Shown piece by piece: positions 54,886-63,063 of a stretch of DNA of 64,000 bases. Position 1 is the first letter of the stretch. Each line of letters opens with the position of its first letter. The position numbers and the translations under genes were made by a program. The notes under the pieces were generated by a model. That model was not told the origin of the DNA, searched no databases, and saw only the letters and a program-made list of their open reading frames with translations. This stretch comes from Candidatus Methanomethylicia archaeon (GTDB lineage: Archaea; Thermoproteota; Methanomethylicia; Culexarchaeales; Culexarchaeaceae), in contig JANXEO010000001.1 of assembly GCA_025058215.1 (NCBI GenBank), positions 186,001 to 250,000 on the forward strand, in the 5' to 3' direction.

Positions 54886-55515
54886 CTAAGATTTTGCTTC
54901 CAATTTCTTCTTTATACGTTTAAATCTGAAGATATCCTCTCTTTCTCTTTCTTCTAGGTAAAATTCAATGTAATTGATAATGCTGTTTAGTCTTGGTATT
55001 ATTATGTTTTCTAATGCATTTACCCTTCGACGTACCTTTTTTATTTCTTCTGCAAGTTTAGTTAATGTTGCGCTAACATCAGCCAATTTTATTATTAAGG
55101 GTAACAGTTGAGAGAATTTTTCAGATACAGTTTCAAGATATACTGAGGTATCTATTAAACAATATGATTTACTTATGGTCTGAAATTCTGCTTCTATAAC
55201 TGGAACTGAAACACCCATTATATTTCTAGTTTTTATATTTACACTTTTTATAGTTTCAGGTATTCCCTCAGATATTCTTTCAAGTTTTAAGGCGCCCATT
55301 TCAATCTCAGCATTTGCTAGAGCATGATATGCTTCAGATAATAATGAAGATATAGAATCTCTTATCTTTCTATACTTTTGTACTACCGCAAAAAATTCCA
55401 TGATAAGAGCATCTTGCTTTTCACGAAGTAGTTCTAGACCTCTCTGAGCTAACTTTAATCTACGTTTGAAAGCTAATAATTCCATACGCGTTGGTCGAAA
55501 TTCTATGCCAGCCAC
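54886..55515 (-). CDS. atpD: A-type ATP synthase subunit D
   Basis: Central rotor shaft subunit of the A1Ao ATPase. FRPTRMELLAFKRRLKLAQRGLELLREKQDALI is the family opening, and the rest is long coiled-coil helix (about 1-75 and 130-200). 209 aa. It stands apart from any other ATPase gene, whose operon is elsewhere in the genome, and converges with nac with 15 bases between the stops. Confidence 0.95.
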   Translation of the reverse strand: MAGIEFRPTRMELLAFKRRLKLAQRGLELLREKQDALIMEFFAVVQKYRKIRDSISSLLSEAYHALANAEIEMGALKLERISEGIPETIKSVNIKTRNIMGVSVPVIEAEFQTISKSYCLIDTSVYLETVSEKFSQLLPLIIKLADVSATLTKLAEEIKKVRRRVNALENIIIPRLNSIINYIEFYLEEREREDIFRFKRIKKKLEAKS

Positions 55516-55692
55516 TTTAACACCAAGAATATCAAAAACAACTAATATAAATAATTAACTGATAAAAACCTTTTATGCATCAAAGTATAAGACCCAAAAA
55601 TTTAAAAAATAATTTGAAGTAGCGTAGTCAAAATTAAAGATAAGGGATATCACATTCCTTTGTTTCAAGCTGAAACTTATAAATGAGTATAG

Positions 55693-55786
55693 CGGGCCCG
55701 GCGGGATTTGAACCCGCGACCCCCGACTTAGAAGGCCGGCTCGAGCCTCCATAGAGGTTGCTCTGTCCTAGCTGAGCTACGGGCCC
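55693..55786 (-). tRNA. tRNA-Arg (TCT) with a ~19-nt intron at a non-canonical site
   Basis: Acceptor GGGCCCG/CGGGCCC, D arm GCTC/GAGC, anticodon stem CCGGC/GTCGG with loop CTTCTAA (anticodon TCT), T arm GCGGG-TTCAAAT-CCCGC. Between the D arm and anticodon stem lie 20 nt rather than one, so about 19 nt (55740-55758) form an intron at position 26/27. A small hairpin CCTC-TATG-GAGG and the pairing of GAG with CTC give a relaxed bulge-helix-bulge at the junctions. Exact splice sites could shift by a base or two. 75 nt mature. Confidence 0.93.
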
Positions 55787-55837
55787 CACTAAACCCCTAC
55801 TACTATACCACACCAATAAATTTAAAAGTTATTTGAC

Positions 55838-57574
55838 TTAGAAAGAGAAATCTAAATATCTCTCTATGACTGTAAGTTGCTTTTTTTCACCAATTATCTT
55901 CTTTAAGTGCTCAGCATTTCTTATGGGTCTATTCAAAATTATTTGTGTAGTGCTTCTACCCTTAAAGATAGGAACGTATTTCAACAATTTTTTTTCACAT
56001 TTGTTGATTTTTATTGGTAGTGGTAATCCAAGTATAGATCTATATCCATGTCCAACTACCATTATATCTACAATTTCCCTTAAAGAACACCCTGAAGGTA
56101 TAGCCACTAATAGTGGATAGCTTCCTACCTGTCTACCATAAGTTATATTTCCGTATTTAATCTCGATGAAAACTTTTTTTAGTGTTAAGTATAATGGAGC
56201 TATTTTTTTAAGCATAGGTCTATCGACCTCATACCTCATCTTCTCTTTGTAAATCTTGAAGAACCTTTTATTTTTAATTATAATTTTATTCCCAACATTC
56301 CACATTTTGGTTCTAGGTAGGGGTATACATTGACGTATATTTATTCTTCTAATCAACAATCCCATGTCTAAAACTTTTTTCATAAACTCGAAATTTAAAC
56401 GGTAGGTTTCTTCGTTCTCACCGATTAATCCATAGACAAAGTTCACACCAGGTAACAATTCTGGAAGACCATTCCAACCTCTAATGGACCCTATCTCATT
56501 TACTATTTTTATTGCTTTAAGTGCATCCTCAGGTTCAACTTTTAAATTGTTTGCTTTTATAACTTTAGGATCAGTAGATTCTATACCCATAGCAGCTACG
56601 TCTCCTGGAGTATGACATTTAACAATTATCTTTGTTATTTCTCTACTCTCTTCAGGGTAATTTGCAATTGTACCAGGATTTACATTATCTATATGGAGTG
56701 TCAACAGATTTGGTATATTTAACCTTATTCCTTCAAACAGTTTTCTAATTGCATCTACATTAGGACGTGGAAACTCTTTTTCACCAACACCATAAGCTTG
56801 ATAACTATAGATGTCTGGTTGTCTACCCAATCGGAAATGTTTCACCCCAAATTCATATAGCATTGATATTTCTCTGATTATATCTTCTACTGGTCTAAAT
56901 ATGGGAGGACCCCAAAGAGGTTCCACACAAAAGGAACATCCTCCAGCAATATATCTTGGACATCCTCTGTACGTTTCGATTTCGCATATGAGGTTGAAAT
57001 CATAATTTGGGTGATCTTGCACTATCCTTGCACCTCTTACAGCTACCTCCCTAACAATATCATAATTGCTTCTGCTAGCATTTGGATCTACTTTATCCAC
57101 ATTTAAGTCTTGATTTATCAAATCTGTTAATACGACTTCTATATCACCTTTAACTATAAGATCATATAAGTTAATTACGTTATCTAGTGGTTCTGCCTTC
57201 TTACCTCCTTCAGCACAAAAACCATACTTTGCTATTGGTCCGCATAAAATTTTTATAGGTTTTTTCACTAAAGTTCCTATCTTTATTACTTCACTTCTAG
57301 TTATAGGTTCTCCTCCAATATATTTTCCGGGCACAATTACTCCCCCTATAACTATTAATATGTCCGATTTGTTCATTAACTTGAGATAATTAACAAAATC
57401 TTTACGTAGCTCATCTATTGTACAATAATGCACAATAATATTGTTGTTATATCGCCATATGACGCCCGCAGCATATCTTGCATAAACATCTAGATATGGC
57501 GGGACACCGAGTCCAGCTGGTTCATCATTATATCCATCAACTATTATAACCTTGCTTAGATCAACTGAACGCAA
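55838..57574 (-). CDS. Radical SAM protein, COG1031 type, with CX7CX2C motif
   Basis: Archaeal iron-sulfur oxidoreductase of the COG1031 group, 578 aa, function unknown. The cluster motif reads C205-PRYIAGG-C213-SF-C216, which is CX7CX2C rather than the usual CX3CX2C. An N-terminal domain of about 200 residues precedes it and seems cobalamin-free. Downstream [21 protein letters not shown] and [19 protein letters not shown] fit a SAM barrel. It lies upstream of tRNA-Arg and downstream of ThiL, on its own. No clear partner for substrate. Confidence 0.8.
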   Translation of the reverse strand: MRSVDLSKVIIVDGYNDEPAGLGVPPYLDVYARYAAGVIWRYNNNIIVHYCTIDELRKDFVNYLKLMNKSDILIVIGGVIVPGKYIGGEPITRSEVIKIGTLVKKPIKILCGPIAKYGFCAEGGKKAEPLDNVINLYDLIVKGDIEVVLTDLINQDLNVDKVDPNASRSNYDIVREVAVRGARIVQDHPNYDFNLICEIETYRGCPRYIAGGCSFCVEPLWGPPIFRPVEDIIREISMLYEFGVKHFRLGRQPDIYSYQAYGVGEKEFPRPNVDAIRKLFEGIRLNIPNLLTLHIDNVNPGTIANYPEESREITKIIVKCHTPGDVAAMGIESTDPKVIKANNLKVEPEDALKAIKIVNEIGSIRGWNGLPELLPGVNFVYGLIGENEETYRLNFEFMKKVLDMGLLIRRINIRQCIPLPRTKMWNVGNKIIIKNKRFFKIYKEKMRYEVDRPMLKKIAPLYLTLKKVFIEIKYGNITYGRQVGSYPLLVAIPSGCSLREIVDIMVVGHGYRSILGLPLPIKINKCEKKLLKYVPIFKGRSTTQIILNRPIRNAEHLKKIIGEKKQLTVIERYLDFSF

Positions 57575-57585
57575 ATGTTAACCTC

Positions 57586-58572
57586 CTATTTATGTTTAAA
57601 GTGCTCCCATCCCCTCTTTTCTATGAATATTTCTTTACCCTCACATTTATATATAATGACATTTTTATCTTCAATTACTTTACCTATTGGTATTAATTTC
57701 CCACCGATCTTTTTAATTTCATTTTGAGCTTTAGTCCATTTTGTTCTCTCAATAGTTAAAATCAATACATATTCTTCTCCCCCATAGAATACTAACTCAA
57801 GAGGATCTATATTATTCATTTCAGCAAATTTTTTTGCTTCTTCAGTTATTGGCAACATGTTTATTTCTATTCCGACATTACTTTTTTTTGCGATTTCATA
57901 CAAGGAGATAGCTAGACCGTCACTACTATCAATCGATGCATTGACTAAACCTTTTTTCGCTAATACTATACCCTCTTTTACATATCCTTTGGGTTCATAT
58001 ATGTCTTTCAATATTTTGTTTTTCAATTTTTGAGGTGCATACAGGTTCTCAAATAATATTTTAAATCCCGCAGACGTATTACCAAATAATCCGGTTATGG
58101 CTACAATGTCACCAATTTTAGCGCCACTTCTAGATATTACATTCTTTGCAATGCCGAAAGAAATACCATCAATTATTAAATCATCAGTTTCATTAGTGTC
58201 TCCTCCGAGAATGTACATGTTGTATTTTCTAGCAGCAATGTTCATCCCTTTATATACTTCTATTAAATACTCTAAATCCATATCTCTCCTTAAACCTATT
58301 GAGGATAAGAAGCCCATTGGTTTCGCACCTTTAGCTGCTAAATCACTTACGCTCATTGTAACTACTTTTTTTCCTATTTGAATAGCACTCATCCCTGGGG
58401 GGACATCAGTTTTGCCAACAAGCATATCTACATTCATCACCAGGTTTATATTTCTTGTTAATTTTAGTGCAATTGCATCATCACCATAAGGTAAGGCTAA
58501 CCTTTTTTTCTTATTGATAACTTCAAAAATAGTTTCAATTATTTTCCATTCACCTACATCAGAGACCTTCAT
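57586..58572 (-). CDS. thiL: Thiamine-monophosphate kinase
   Basis: Makes thiamine diphosphate from thiamine monophosphate. Markers: LPYGDDAIALKL, VMNVDMLVGKTDVPPG, MSVSDLAAKGAKP, ILGGDTNETDD and GLFGNTSAG. About 328 aa. Frame opens at 58599, but AGTGAGG is four to six bases from the ATG at 58572, giving a 14-base overlap with the PolD gene. Thiamine diphosphate serves the oxidoreductase encoded at 5-7 kb. Confidence 0.92.
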   Translation of the reverse strand: MKVSDVGEWKIIETIFEVINKKKRLALPYGDDAIALKLTRNINLVMNVDMLVGKTDVPPGMSAIQIGKKVVTMSVSDLAAKGAKPMGFLSSIGLRRDMDLEYLIEVYKGMNIAARKYNMYILGGDTNETDDLIIDGISFGIAKNVISRSGAKIGDIVAITGLFGNTSAGFKILFENLYAPQKLKNKILKDIYEPKGYVKEGIVLAKKGLVNASIDSSDGLAISLYEIAKKSNVGIEINMLPITEEAKKFAEMNNIDPLELVFYGGEEYVLILTIERTKWTKAQNEIKKIGGKLIPIGKVIEDKNVIIYKCEGKEIFIEKRGWEHFKHK

Positions 58573-60115
58573 GTCCCTCACTTTTTTCCTCTTTAACATT
58601 TTCTTCTATAAAATTGATAATAGCTTGAACTGTATTGTTGCCTAGATTTATTAAAACTGCTTTAGCTGGATTTGGTTGTATTCCCATTTTCTTCATATGT
58701 TCCGTTTGACGCTGCCATGTACCAGAATTAACTACAACTATTCCCTTGTAATATATACATTCGAAGGTATGTATATGACCAGCATGAAAAACATGTGGTA
58801 TCTTCTCGATTACCATGTAATCTTCTTCCTCTGGGGCTATCAAAGTTCTATTGCCATATACTGGTGCAAGATGTCTCCTCTTAAGTAATTCCACCATAGC
58901 TTTTGCTGGCGCCTCATATTTCAGCTCAGGTATGCTTACTATTATATCATCCAGACTTCTTCCATGAGTCACAAGAAATAGAGAATCATGCAATTTAAAG
59001 TATACTGGATCTCCTAAAATAATTACATTATTAAGCCTATAAAGAGAAGCTGCATATTCCTTGTATAATTTTGTAGAAGGAAGAGTCTGCCGAGCTGCAT
59101 CATGATTGCCGGGTATTAAGAAAATCTTGATGTGTTGAGGTATTTGTGAAAAATAATGTGCAGCAATGTCATATTGTTTCTTTAAGTCTTTAATAACCAG
59201 TTCCTCTTCTTGATTTGGATAAATGCCTATACCATCAACGACATCACCCGCAACTACTAGGTATTTTACTTTTCGTGCTAGTCTTTTCATTTTCTCATCA
59301 CCTAAAAAGCCATTTAACCATAGTATAAGTCTATTAAATTCTGTTCTCATAAAGTACTTACTACCTATGTGTAGATCTGATATTAAGAGTGCATATAAAT
59401 CAGGTTTTTTACCAATATTTATTGACGGTTGAGTAACCTCCGGTTGTAGTATATCGGTAGCAATTATTTTCCCTTCGTCTGTGATAAACCCTTCAATACA
59501 TATTACTTCATTAGGAAGTATATTTCGCGCTCTTCTAATAAGATTTTCATTCTTTTTAGTTACGATTACTGATATTTCTCCAGTGAGATCCTCAACTTCA
59601 AATAAAATGTGATTTTTTGAAATTAGTTTGTCAGAAACTATACATATTATCTTTACAGTATTTCTTTCTTGATGTATGCTGTAATTTTTATAACTAGCTA
59701 TATCATATATGTCAATGAAACCTTTAGTGTCAAATCTCTCAGTAAGCAATATTTTCCTGAGTTTAGTGTATCTACTCATAAAATAGTTTTTAAAATCTAT
59801 AGAGAGCGATTTCGATAAAATATATTCTGTAGGTTCAAAAATTATTTCTATTTCATCGGGCATGTGGCTAGCATCAGTAGTCTCATTTTCACATGTCTCT
59901 GTTTTTAATAGTGAATATAATATTTCAAGTGTTAAAATTGCTGGTTTCTCCTTTGTTATAAGTAAGTAATTAATCACTTTTTCCTCTAACATTTTTGTTA
60001 TATCATCACGTTTATACAATAGTTCAAATACTTCAGGACTTACTTGTACACCTAATAATGATAATTTTGTCAATAACGTTTTTATCTTAAGAATGTTTGT
60101 ATTTTGAATAGTCAT
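58559..60115 (-). CDS. polB: DNA polymerase D small subunit (DP1)
   Basis: Calcineurin-type phosphoesterase and proofreading subunit of PolD. Metal-binding motifs in order: SDLHIGSKYF, GDVVDGIG, PGNHDAA, VTHGRSLDD, and HAGHIHTF. An OB-fold precedes (SVIVTKK region). 518 aa. All motif residues are intact, so 3'-5' exonuclease activity is expected. Its presence shows the organism is not a PolD-lacking Thermoproteia member. DP2 is not in the window. Divergent from psmB. Confidence 0.93.
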   Translation of the reverse strand: MTIQNTNILKIKTLLTKLSLLGVQVSPEVFELLYKRDDITKMLEEKVINYLLITKEKPAILTLEILYSLLKTETCENETTDASHMPDEIEIIFEPTEYILSKSLSIDFKNYFMSRYTKLRKILLTERFDTKGFIDIYDIASYKNYSIHQERNTVKIICIVSDKLISKNHILFEVEDLTGEISVIVTKKNENLIRRARNILPNEVICIEGFITDEGKIIATDILQPEVTQPSINIGKKPDLYALLISDLHIGSKYFMRTEFNRLILWLNGFLGDEKMKRLARKVKYLVVAGDVVDGIGIYPNQEEELVIKDLKKQYDIAAHYFSQIPQHIKIFLIPGNHDAARQTLPSTKLYKEYAASLYRLNNVIILGDPVYFKLHDSLFLVTHGRSLDDIIVSIPELKYEAPAKAMVELLKRRHLAPVYGNRTLIAPEEEDYMVIEKIPHVFHAGHIHTFECIYYKGIVVVNSGTWQRQTEHMKKMGIQPNPAKAVLINLGNNTVQAIINFIEENVKEEKSEGHEGL

Positions 60116-60185
60116 TTCTAACTAACTTATGACTAGCAGAATATATTTATTAGTTTACTTTTAAGTTTAATTAAATGGTGTAAAA

Positions 60186-60785
60186 ATGGAAGCTATAGGA
60201 GCAACAGCGGTCGGAATGGTCTGTAAAGATGGAGTTGTGCTTGCTTCTGAAAAAAGAGTTGCTTATGGTTACACTATTCTAAGTAAAGCAGGCAAAAAAG
60301 TATTTAAGATAACTAATCACTTGGGAATTGCGTGTGCAGGAGTAATAGCTGATATGCAGATGCTTGCTAAATCTCTAACAGCAGAAGCAAATCTATTTGA
60401 ATTAAATTACAAGAGACCTATGAAAGTTAGGAATCTAGCAAAATTACTTTCAACAATTTTGTATAGTAGTAGATTAATGCCATACATGACTGAAGTCATA
60501 ATAGCTGGTGTAGATACAACTGGACCTCATTTATACGTTTTAGATCCATTAGGATCATTAATAGAAGATAAATATGTTGCATTAGGATCTGGAGCTATGT
60601 TGGCTATAAGTGTTATGGAATCTGAATACTCTCCAGATATAACTACTGATATTGGAGAAGAAATAGCGATAAAGGCTATAAAGGCAGCTGTGAAAAGAGA
60701 CATAATATCGGGAGACGGCATAGATTTACTTATAATAAAACATGATGAAACTTTGGAAAAATTCATACTGCTAGAGACAATCTAA
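60186..60785 (+). CDS. psmB: Proteasome beta subunit, Thr1 replaced by Ala (likely non-catalytic)
   Basis: Inner-ring subunit of the 20S proteasome, 199 aa. After a five-residue leader (MEAIG) the chain reads ATAVGMVCKDGVVLASEKR, aligned to TTTVGI in active subunits, so the catalytic Thr1 is Ala6. Glu17 and Lys33 equivalents (ASEKR; GKKVFK) are kept. The same ATAVG start is seen in a crenarchaeal beta paralogue that I recall as not autoprocessed. An active beta (TTTVG) should be encoded elsewhere. ATG with GGTG upstream; promoter shared with DP1 in a 70-base gap. Confidence 0.92.
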   Translation: MEAIGATAVGMVCKDGVVLASEKRVAYGYTILSKAGKKVFKITNHLGIACAGVIADMQMLAKSLTAEANLFELNYKRPMKVRNLAKLLSTILYSSRLMPYMTEVIIAGVDTTGPHLYVLDPLGSLIEDKYVALGSGAMLAISVMESEYSPDITTDIGEEIAIKAIKAAVKRDIISGDGIDLLIIKHDETLEKFILLETI

Positions 60786-60858
60786 CTTTAAATTTTTAAT
60801 TCTTTTAATCATTAACATCAATAAATCCAATACCTCTGCTACTTCATAACTGTTTTCA

Positions 60859-61581
60859 TCATTTATTTTTACCATTTTCAAGATCCTTTCTTCTTTTTAT
60901 TATTTCATGTATTATTTGTGATGTTTTATAAAATTGAGCATTTTTATATTCTTCTTTAATTCTAATAACCTCTACATTTAAACCTCTCTCCATTAATTTT
61001 TTCCTTAATTCATCTTCTGAGACAAAATTTTGATCTGGACCTAAAATTATTATATCTGGATGTATTTCTTCAACCTTTTTTAAAATATCTTCACTTTCAC
61101 TTCCTAGGAAAACCTCATCTACATATTTTAAACCTTTTACGGTTATAAGTCTTTGATCGCTGGGTACTACTGGCTTTCTCCCCTTAAATCTCTCAACGTT
61201 TTTGTCTGTAGATACGAGAACTATTACTCTACCAAATTCTTTAGCTTTTTCAATTAACCATAAGTGGCCAGGGTGGATTATATCAAAGGTTCCTGCTATT
61301 AGAACTCTTCTCTTTCTTTCTTGTAGTACATCACTTTCCCATCGGAAATCTAGTATATTCAGTAACCTTAAACAATCCAGTAGTCCTTCAGCATAAGCGA
61401 TGCAAGTTAAACTAGTGAAAACATCATTTCTTTCAAAATAGAATTTTGCATCATTGCAATATCTTTCGCTTAAATCAACAATTTCTTTAATTTTCTTATC
61501 TAAATTCTGCTTTTTTACTTCGTTTAAAATTAACTGGAATTTATTTATATAATTTTTTAATCTATCATATTCATCTAACAT
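60859..61581 (-). CDS. DUF357-cytidylyltransferase fusion (archaeal FAD synthase-like)
   Basis: About 240 aa in two parts: N-terminal helical DUF357 (about 1-85, with LTCIAYAEGLLDCLRLL) and a cytidylyltransferase domain with GTFDIIHPGHLWLIEKA (HPGH 103-106) and the ISTDK-like VSTDKNV segment. The transferase part resembles archaeal FAD synthase RibL, which adenylylates FMN. DUF357 fusions occur in several archaea; what the N-terminal domain does is unknown. It is followed by diphthine synthase upstream in the minus direction (six-base gap), and converges with psmB. Confidence 0.83.
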   Translation of the reverse strand: MLDEYDRLKNYINKFQLILNEVKKQNLDKKIKEIVDLSERYCNDAKFYFERNDVFTSLTCIAYAEGLLDCLRLLNILDFRWESDVLQERKRRVLIAGTFDIIHPGHLWLIEKAKEFGRVIVLVSTDKNVERFKGRKPVVPSDQRLITVKGLKYVDEVFLGSESEDILKKVEEIHPDIIILGPDQNFVSEDELRKKLMERGLNVEVIRIKEEYKNAQFYKTSQIIHEIIKRRKDLENGKNK

Positions 61582-61587
61582 ATCAAA

Positions 61588-62373
61588 TCACCTTAATATC
61601 TCCTTTGGTGCATTCGCTAGCTTTATTAAAGCTTCTGCTTCAATAAAGTGCAGTTTACCAACTATTATTAAGGAGTGAGGGGGATCCCCGAAATCCTCTT
61701 TCAAGAGCTCATATATATAGTTAGCTCGAATTTTTTGATAATCAGACCCTATTCTTGCACAACCCACACAAAGTATATTTTCCGTTATGACGTTTTCTTT
61801 TTTGATGTATTCAAGTTTCCTCAGTAAATCTATAGCATCTGGTATCTTCATGAAAAGACGTCTTTCTGCGTCAATCTCTAATAATAATAACGTATGTAAC
61901 CCTCTACTCATATTATCTTTTATAACTTCGTAAGGAGTTTCACTTATCACTGATCCGTGGGGAAATGTTAAAGTCACGGTTCTACCAAACTTATAGTTAA
62001 ATAAACCTGTTTCACCGTAAATTGCTGACTGTATTGATACAGAGTGTATAACTTTCGTTTCTATTCCGGCGTTTATTGCCGCAAGTCTTAAATGCATATG
62101 TGTAGTTGCCACAAATGGATCTCCAGGTATTAGCAGTACAACTACTTCTTTTTTGGCTTCATCCAATATTTTATAATAATCTTCTTCTAGGCACTTTCTT
62201 GAAACAGGGAAGACTTTCTTATTGAAAAAAGTTTCTAACTCATTTATGGAAAAATTTGGTATTAAACTTGTATAATTATCCAGGTAGATTTTCTCTCCAT
62301 TTTGTATCCATTGTATACCAGAGCGTGTTAGATCATTTAATCCATTTAATCCCATGCCCACGAATACTAACAT
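61588..62373 (-). CDS. dph5: Diphthine synthase
   Basis: SAM-dependent methyltransferase of the tetrapyrrole-methylase fold that methylates the modified histidine of EF-2. It opens LVFVGMGLNGLNDLTRSG and keeps LLIPGDPFVATTHMHLRLAA, HSVSIQSAIYGETGLFNYKFGRTVTL. 261 aa. Its substrate protein EF-2 is encoded at the start of the window. The leader holds a perfect 14-bp palindrome and there is a TATA box at 62431-62440. Confidence 0.94.
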   Translation of the reverse strand: MLVFVGMGLNGLNDLTRSGIQWIQNGEKIYLDNYTSLIPNFSINELETFFNKKVFPVSRKCLEEDYYKILDEAKKEVVVLLIPGDPFVATTHMHLRLAAINAGIETKVIHSVSIQSAIYGETGLFNYKFGRTVTLTFPHGSVISETPYEVIKDNMSRGLHTLLLLEIDAERRLFMKIPDAIDLLRKLEYIKKENVITENILCVGCARIGSDYQKIRANYIYELLKEDFGDPPHSLIIVGKLHFIEAEALIKLANAPKEILR

Positions 62374-62385
62374 AATAACTCACAA

Positions 62386-62399
62386 CAACTATATAGTTG
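62386..62399. promoter_or_regulatory. 14-bp perfect palindrome in the dph5 leader
   Basis: CAACTATATAGTTG lies between the dph5 TATA box and its ATG, about 13 bases from the start codon. A perfect palindrome in a leader could be an operator or form a hairpin near the ribosome-binding region. No known regulator matches. Confidence 0.3.
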
Positions 62400-62430
62400 A
62401 AGAAGTTCTAGATGAAAATTTTGTGAACAA

Positions 62431-62440
62431 ATTTATAAAT
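62431..62440 (-). promoter_or_regulatory. TATA box for dph5
   Basis: ATTTATAAAT (itself symmetric) lies about 60 bases upstream of the dph5 ATG; start of transcription would be near 62411. Sequence match only. Confidence 0.5.
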
Positions 62441-62547
62441 AAAAGTGATCGTCAGTGAAATAAAACAATAAATCAATTAAAATTATATATATCACAACGG
62501 AATTAATTTTTAATTCATATCTATCGTCATGGTTTATGCGAAATGTT

Positions 62548-62556
62548 AATTTATAC
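62548..62556 (+). promoter_or_regulatory. TATA box for tRNA-Lys
   Basis: AATTTATAC lies 23-31 bases upstream of the mature 5' end of tRNA-Lys, the distance expected if transcription starts near the first base of the tRNA. Confidence 0.45.
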
Positions 62557-62578
62557 CAATTTGCAACATTTTTACCAA

Positions 62579-62653
62579 GGGCCCGTAGCTCAGCCAGGAT
62601 AGAGCAGTGGGCTCTTAACCCATTGGTCGCGGGTTCAAATCCCGCCGGGCCCG
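62579..62653 (+). tRNA. tRNA-Lys (CTT)
   Basis: Acceptor GGGCCCG/CGGGCCC, D arm GCTC/GAGC, anticodon stem GTGGG/CCCAT with loop CTCTTAA (anticodon CTT), T arm GCGGG-TTCAAAT-CCCGC, discriminator G. 75 nt, no intron. First of a cluster of three plus-strand tRNA genes. The G27-U43 pair is the only wobble in the anticodon stem. Confidence 0.97.
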
Positions 62654-62804
62654 CTATAAATAAACTTTTGAAAACGAAGCCATCCAATATTTAGGAAATT
62701 AATTATTGTCAATCTTGTTTAAAATAATACACAATCGTAGTAGGCATTATGAACAGGATAGAAAAATTAAAGAAACTCTTTTTATAATATAAAACTGTAG
62801 TGGA

Positions 62805-62935
62805 CCCGCCGTAGCTCAGTGGTAGAGCATCCGGCTGTAGCGTTTGCATACACACGATACAGATGTAAAATCGTGGATGAGTGTGTATCAGCCGTAGAAA
62901 CCGGAGGGGCGCCGGTTCAAATCCGGCCGGCGGGA
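62805..62935 (+). tRNA. tRNA-Tyr (GTA) with a 59-nt intron
   Basis: Acceptor CCCGCCG/CGGCGGG with C1-G72, the archaeal Tyr identity pair; D arm GCTC/GAGC; anticodon stem TCCGG/CCGGA, loop CTGTA-G-[intron]-A; T arm GCCGG-TTCAAAT-CCGGC. Intron 62841-62899 lies at the canonical 37/38 site. A bulge-helix-bulge fits: helix CTGT with GTAG, and bulges A-G/C and A-A/A at the two junctions. The intron itself holds an ATACACAC/GTGTGTAT stem. Mature length 72 nt. TATA-like TTTATAATA at 62781-62789. Confidence 0.95.
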
Positions 62936-62949
62936 TCACAAAAATATAT

Positions 62950-63063
62950 GCGGGGGTAGCCAAGCTAGGACAAAGGCGCGGGACTTAAGACCGTACTAAT
63001 AAAAGGGCTGGATAAGAAATCCCGTCCCGAAGGGGTTCGTGGGTTCAAATCCCACCCCCCGCA
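62950..63063 (+). tRNA. tRNA-Leu (TAA) with a 29-nt intron
   Basis: Type II tRNA with a long variable arm: acceptor GCGGGGG/CCCCCGC, D stem GCC/GGC, anticodon stem CGGGA/TCCCG, loop CTTAAG-[intron]-A (anticodon TAA), variable arm TCCCGAAGGGGTTC, T arm GTGGG-TTCAAAT-CCCAC. Intron 62990-63018 is at the canonical 37/38 position; the four-base helix CTTA/TAAG and AG/A and AA/A bulges give a clean bulge-helix-bulge. Starts 15 bases after tRNA-Tyr, probably co-transcribed. Mature length 85 nt. Confidence 0.95.

Noticed and set aside
55662-55677. GTTTCA-AGC-TGAAAC hairpin downstream of tRNA-Arg
   Set aside because: No T-run follows, so not a convincing terminator; size is within chance for AT-rich DNA.
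55634-55816. Minus-strand open frame across tRNA-Arg
   Set aside because: The sequence is the tRNA-Arg gene itself; translated text has no domain.
60786-60866. Possible C/D box RNA between psmB and the DUF357 fusion (minus strand, with ATGATGA)
   Set aside because: A perfect box C is present but no CUGA box D or D' with proper spacing and no terminal stem, so it is probably the tail of the coding frame and spacer.
62433-62687. Minus-strand open frame across tRNA-Lys
   Set aside because: It is the reverse of a tRNA gene and its flanks; a clear cloverleaf on the plus strand explains the open frame.
62709-62963. Minus-strand open frame across tRNA-Tyr
   Set aside because: It covers the intron-bearing tRNA-Tyr gene on the other strand and has no protein family features.
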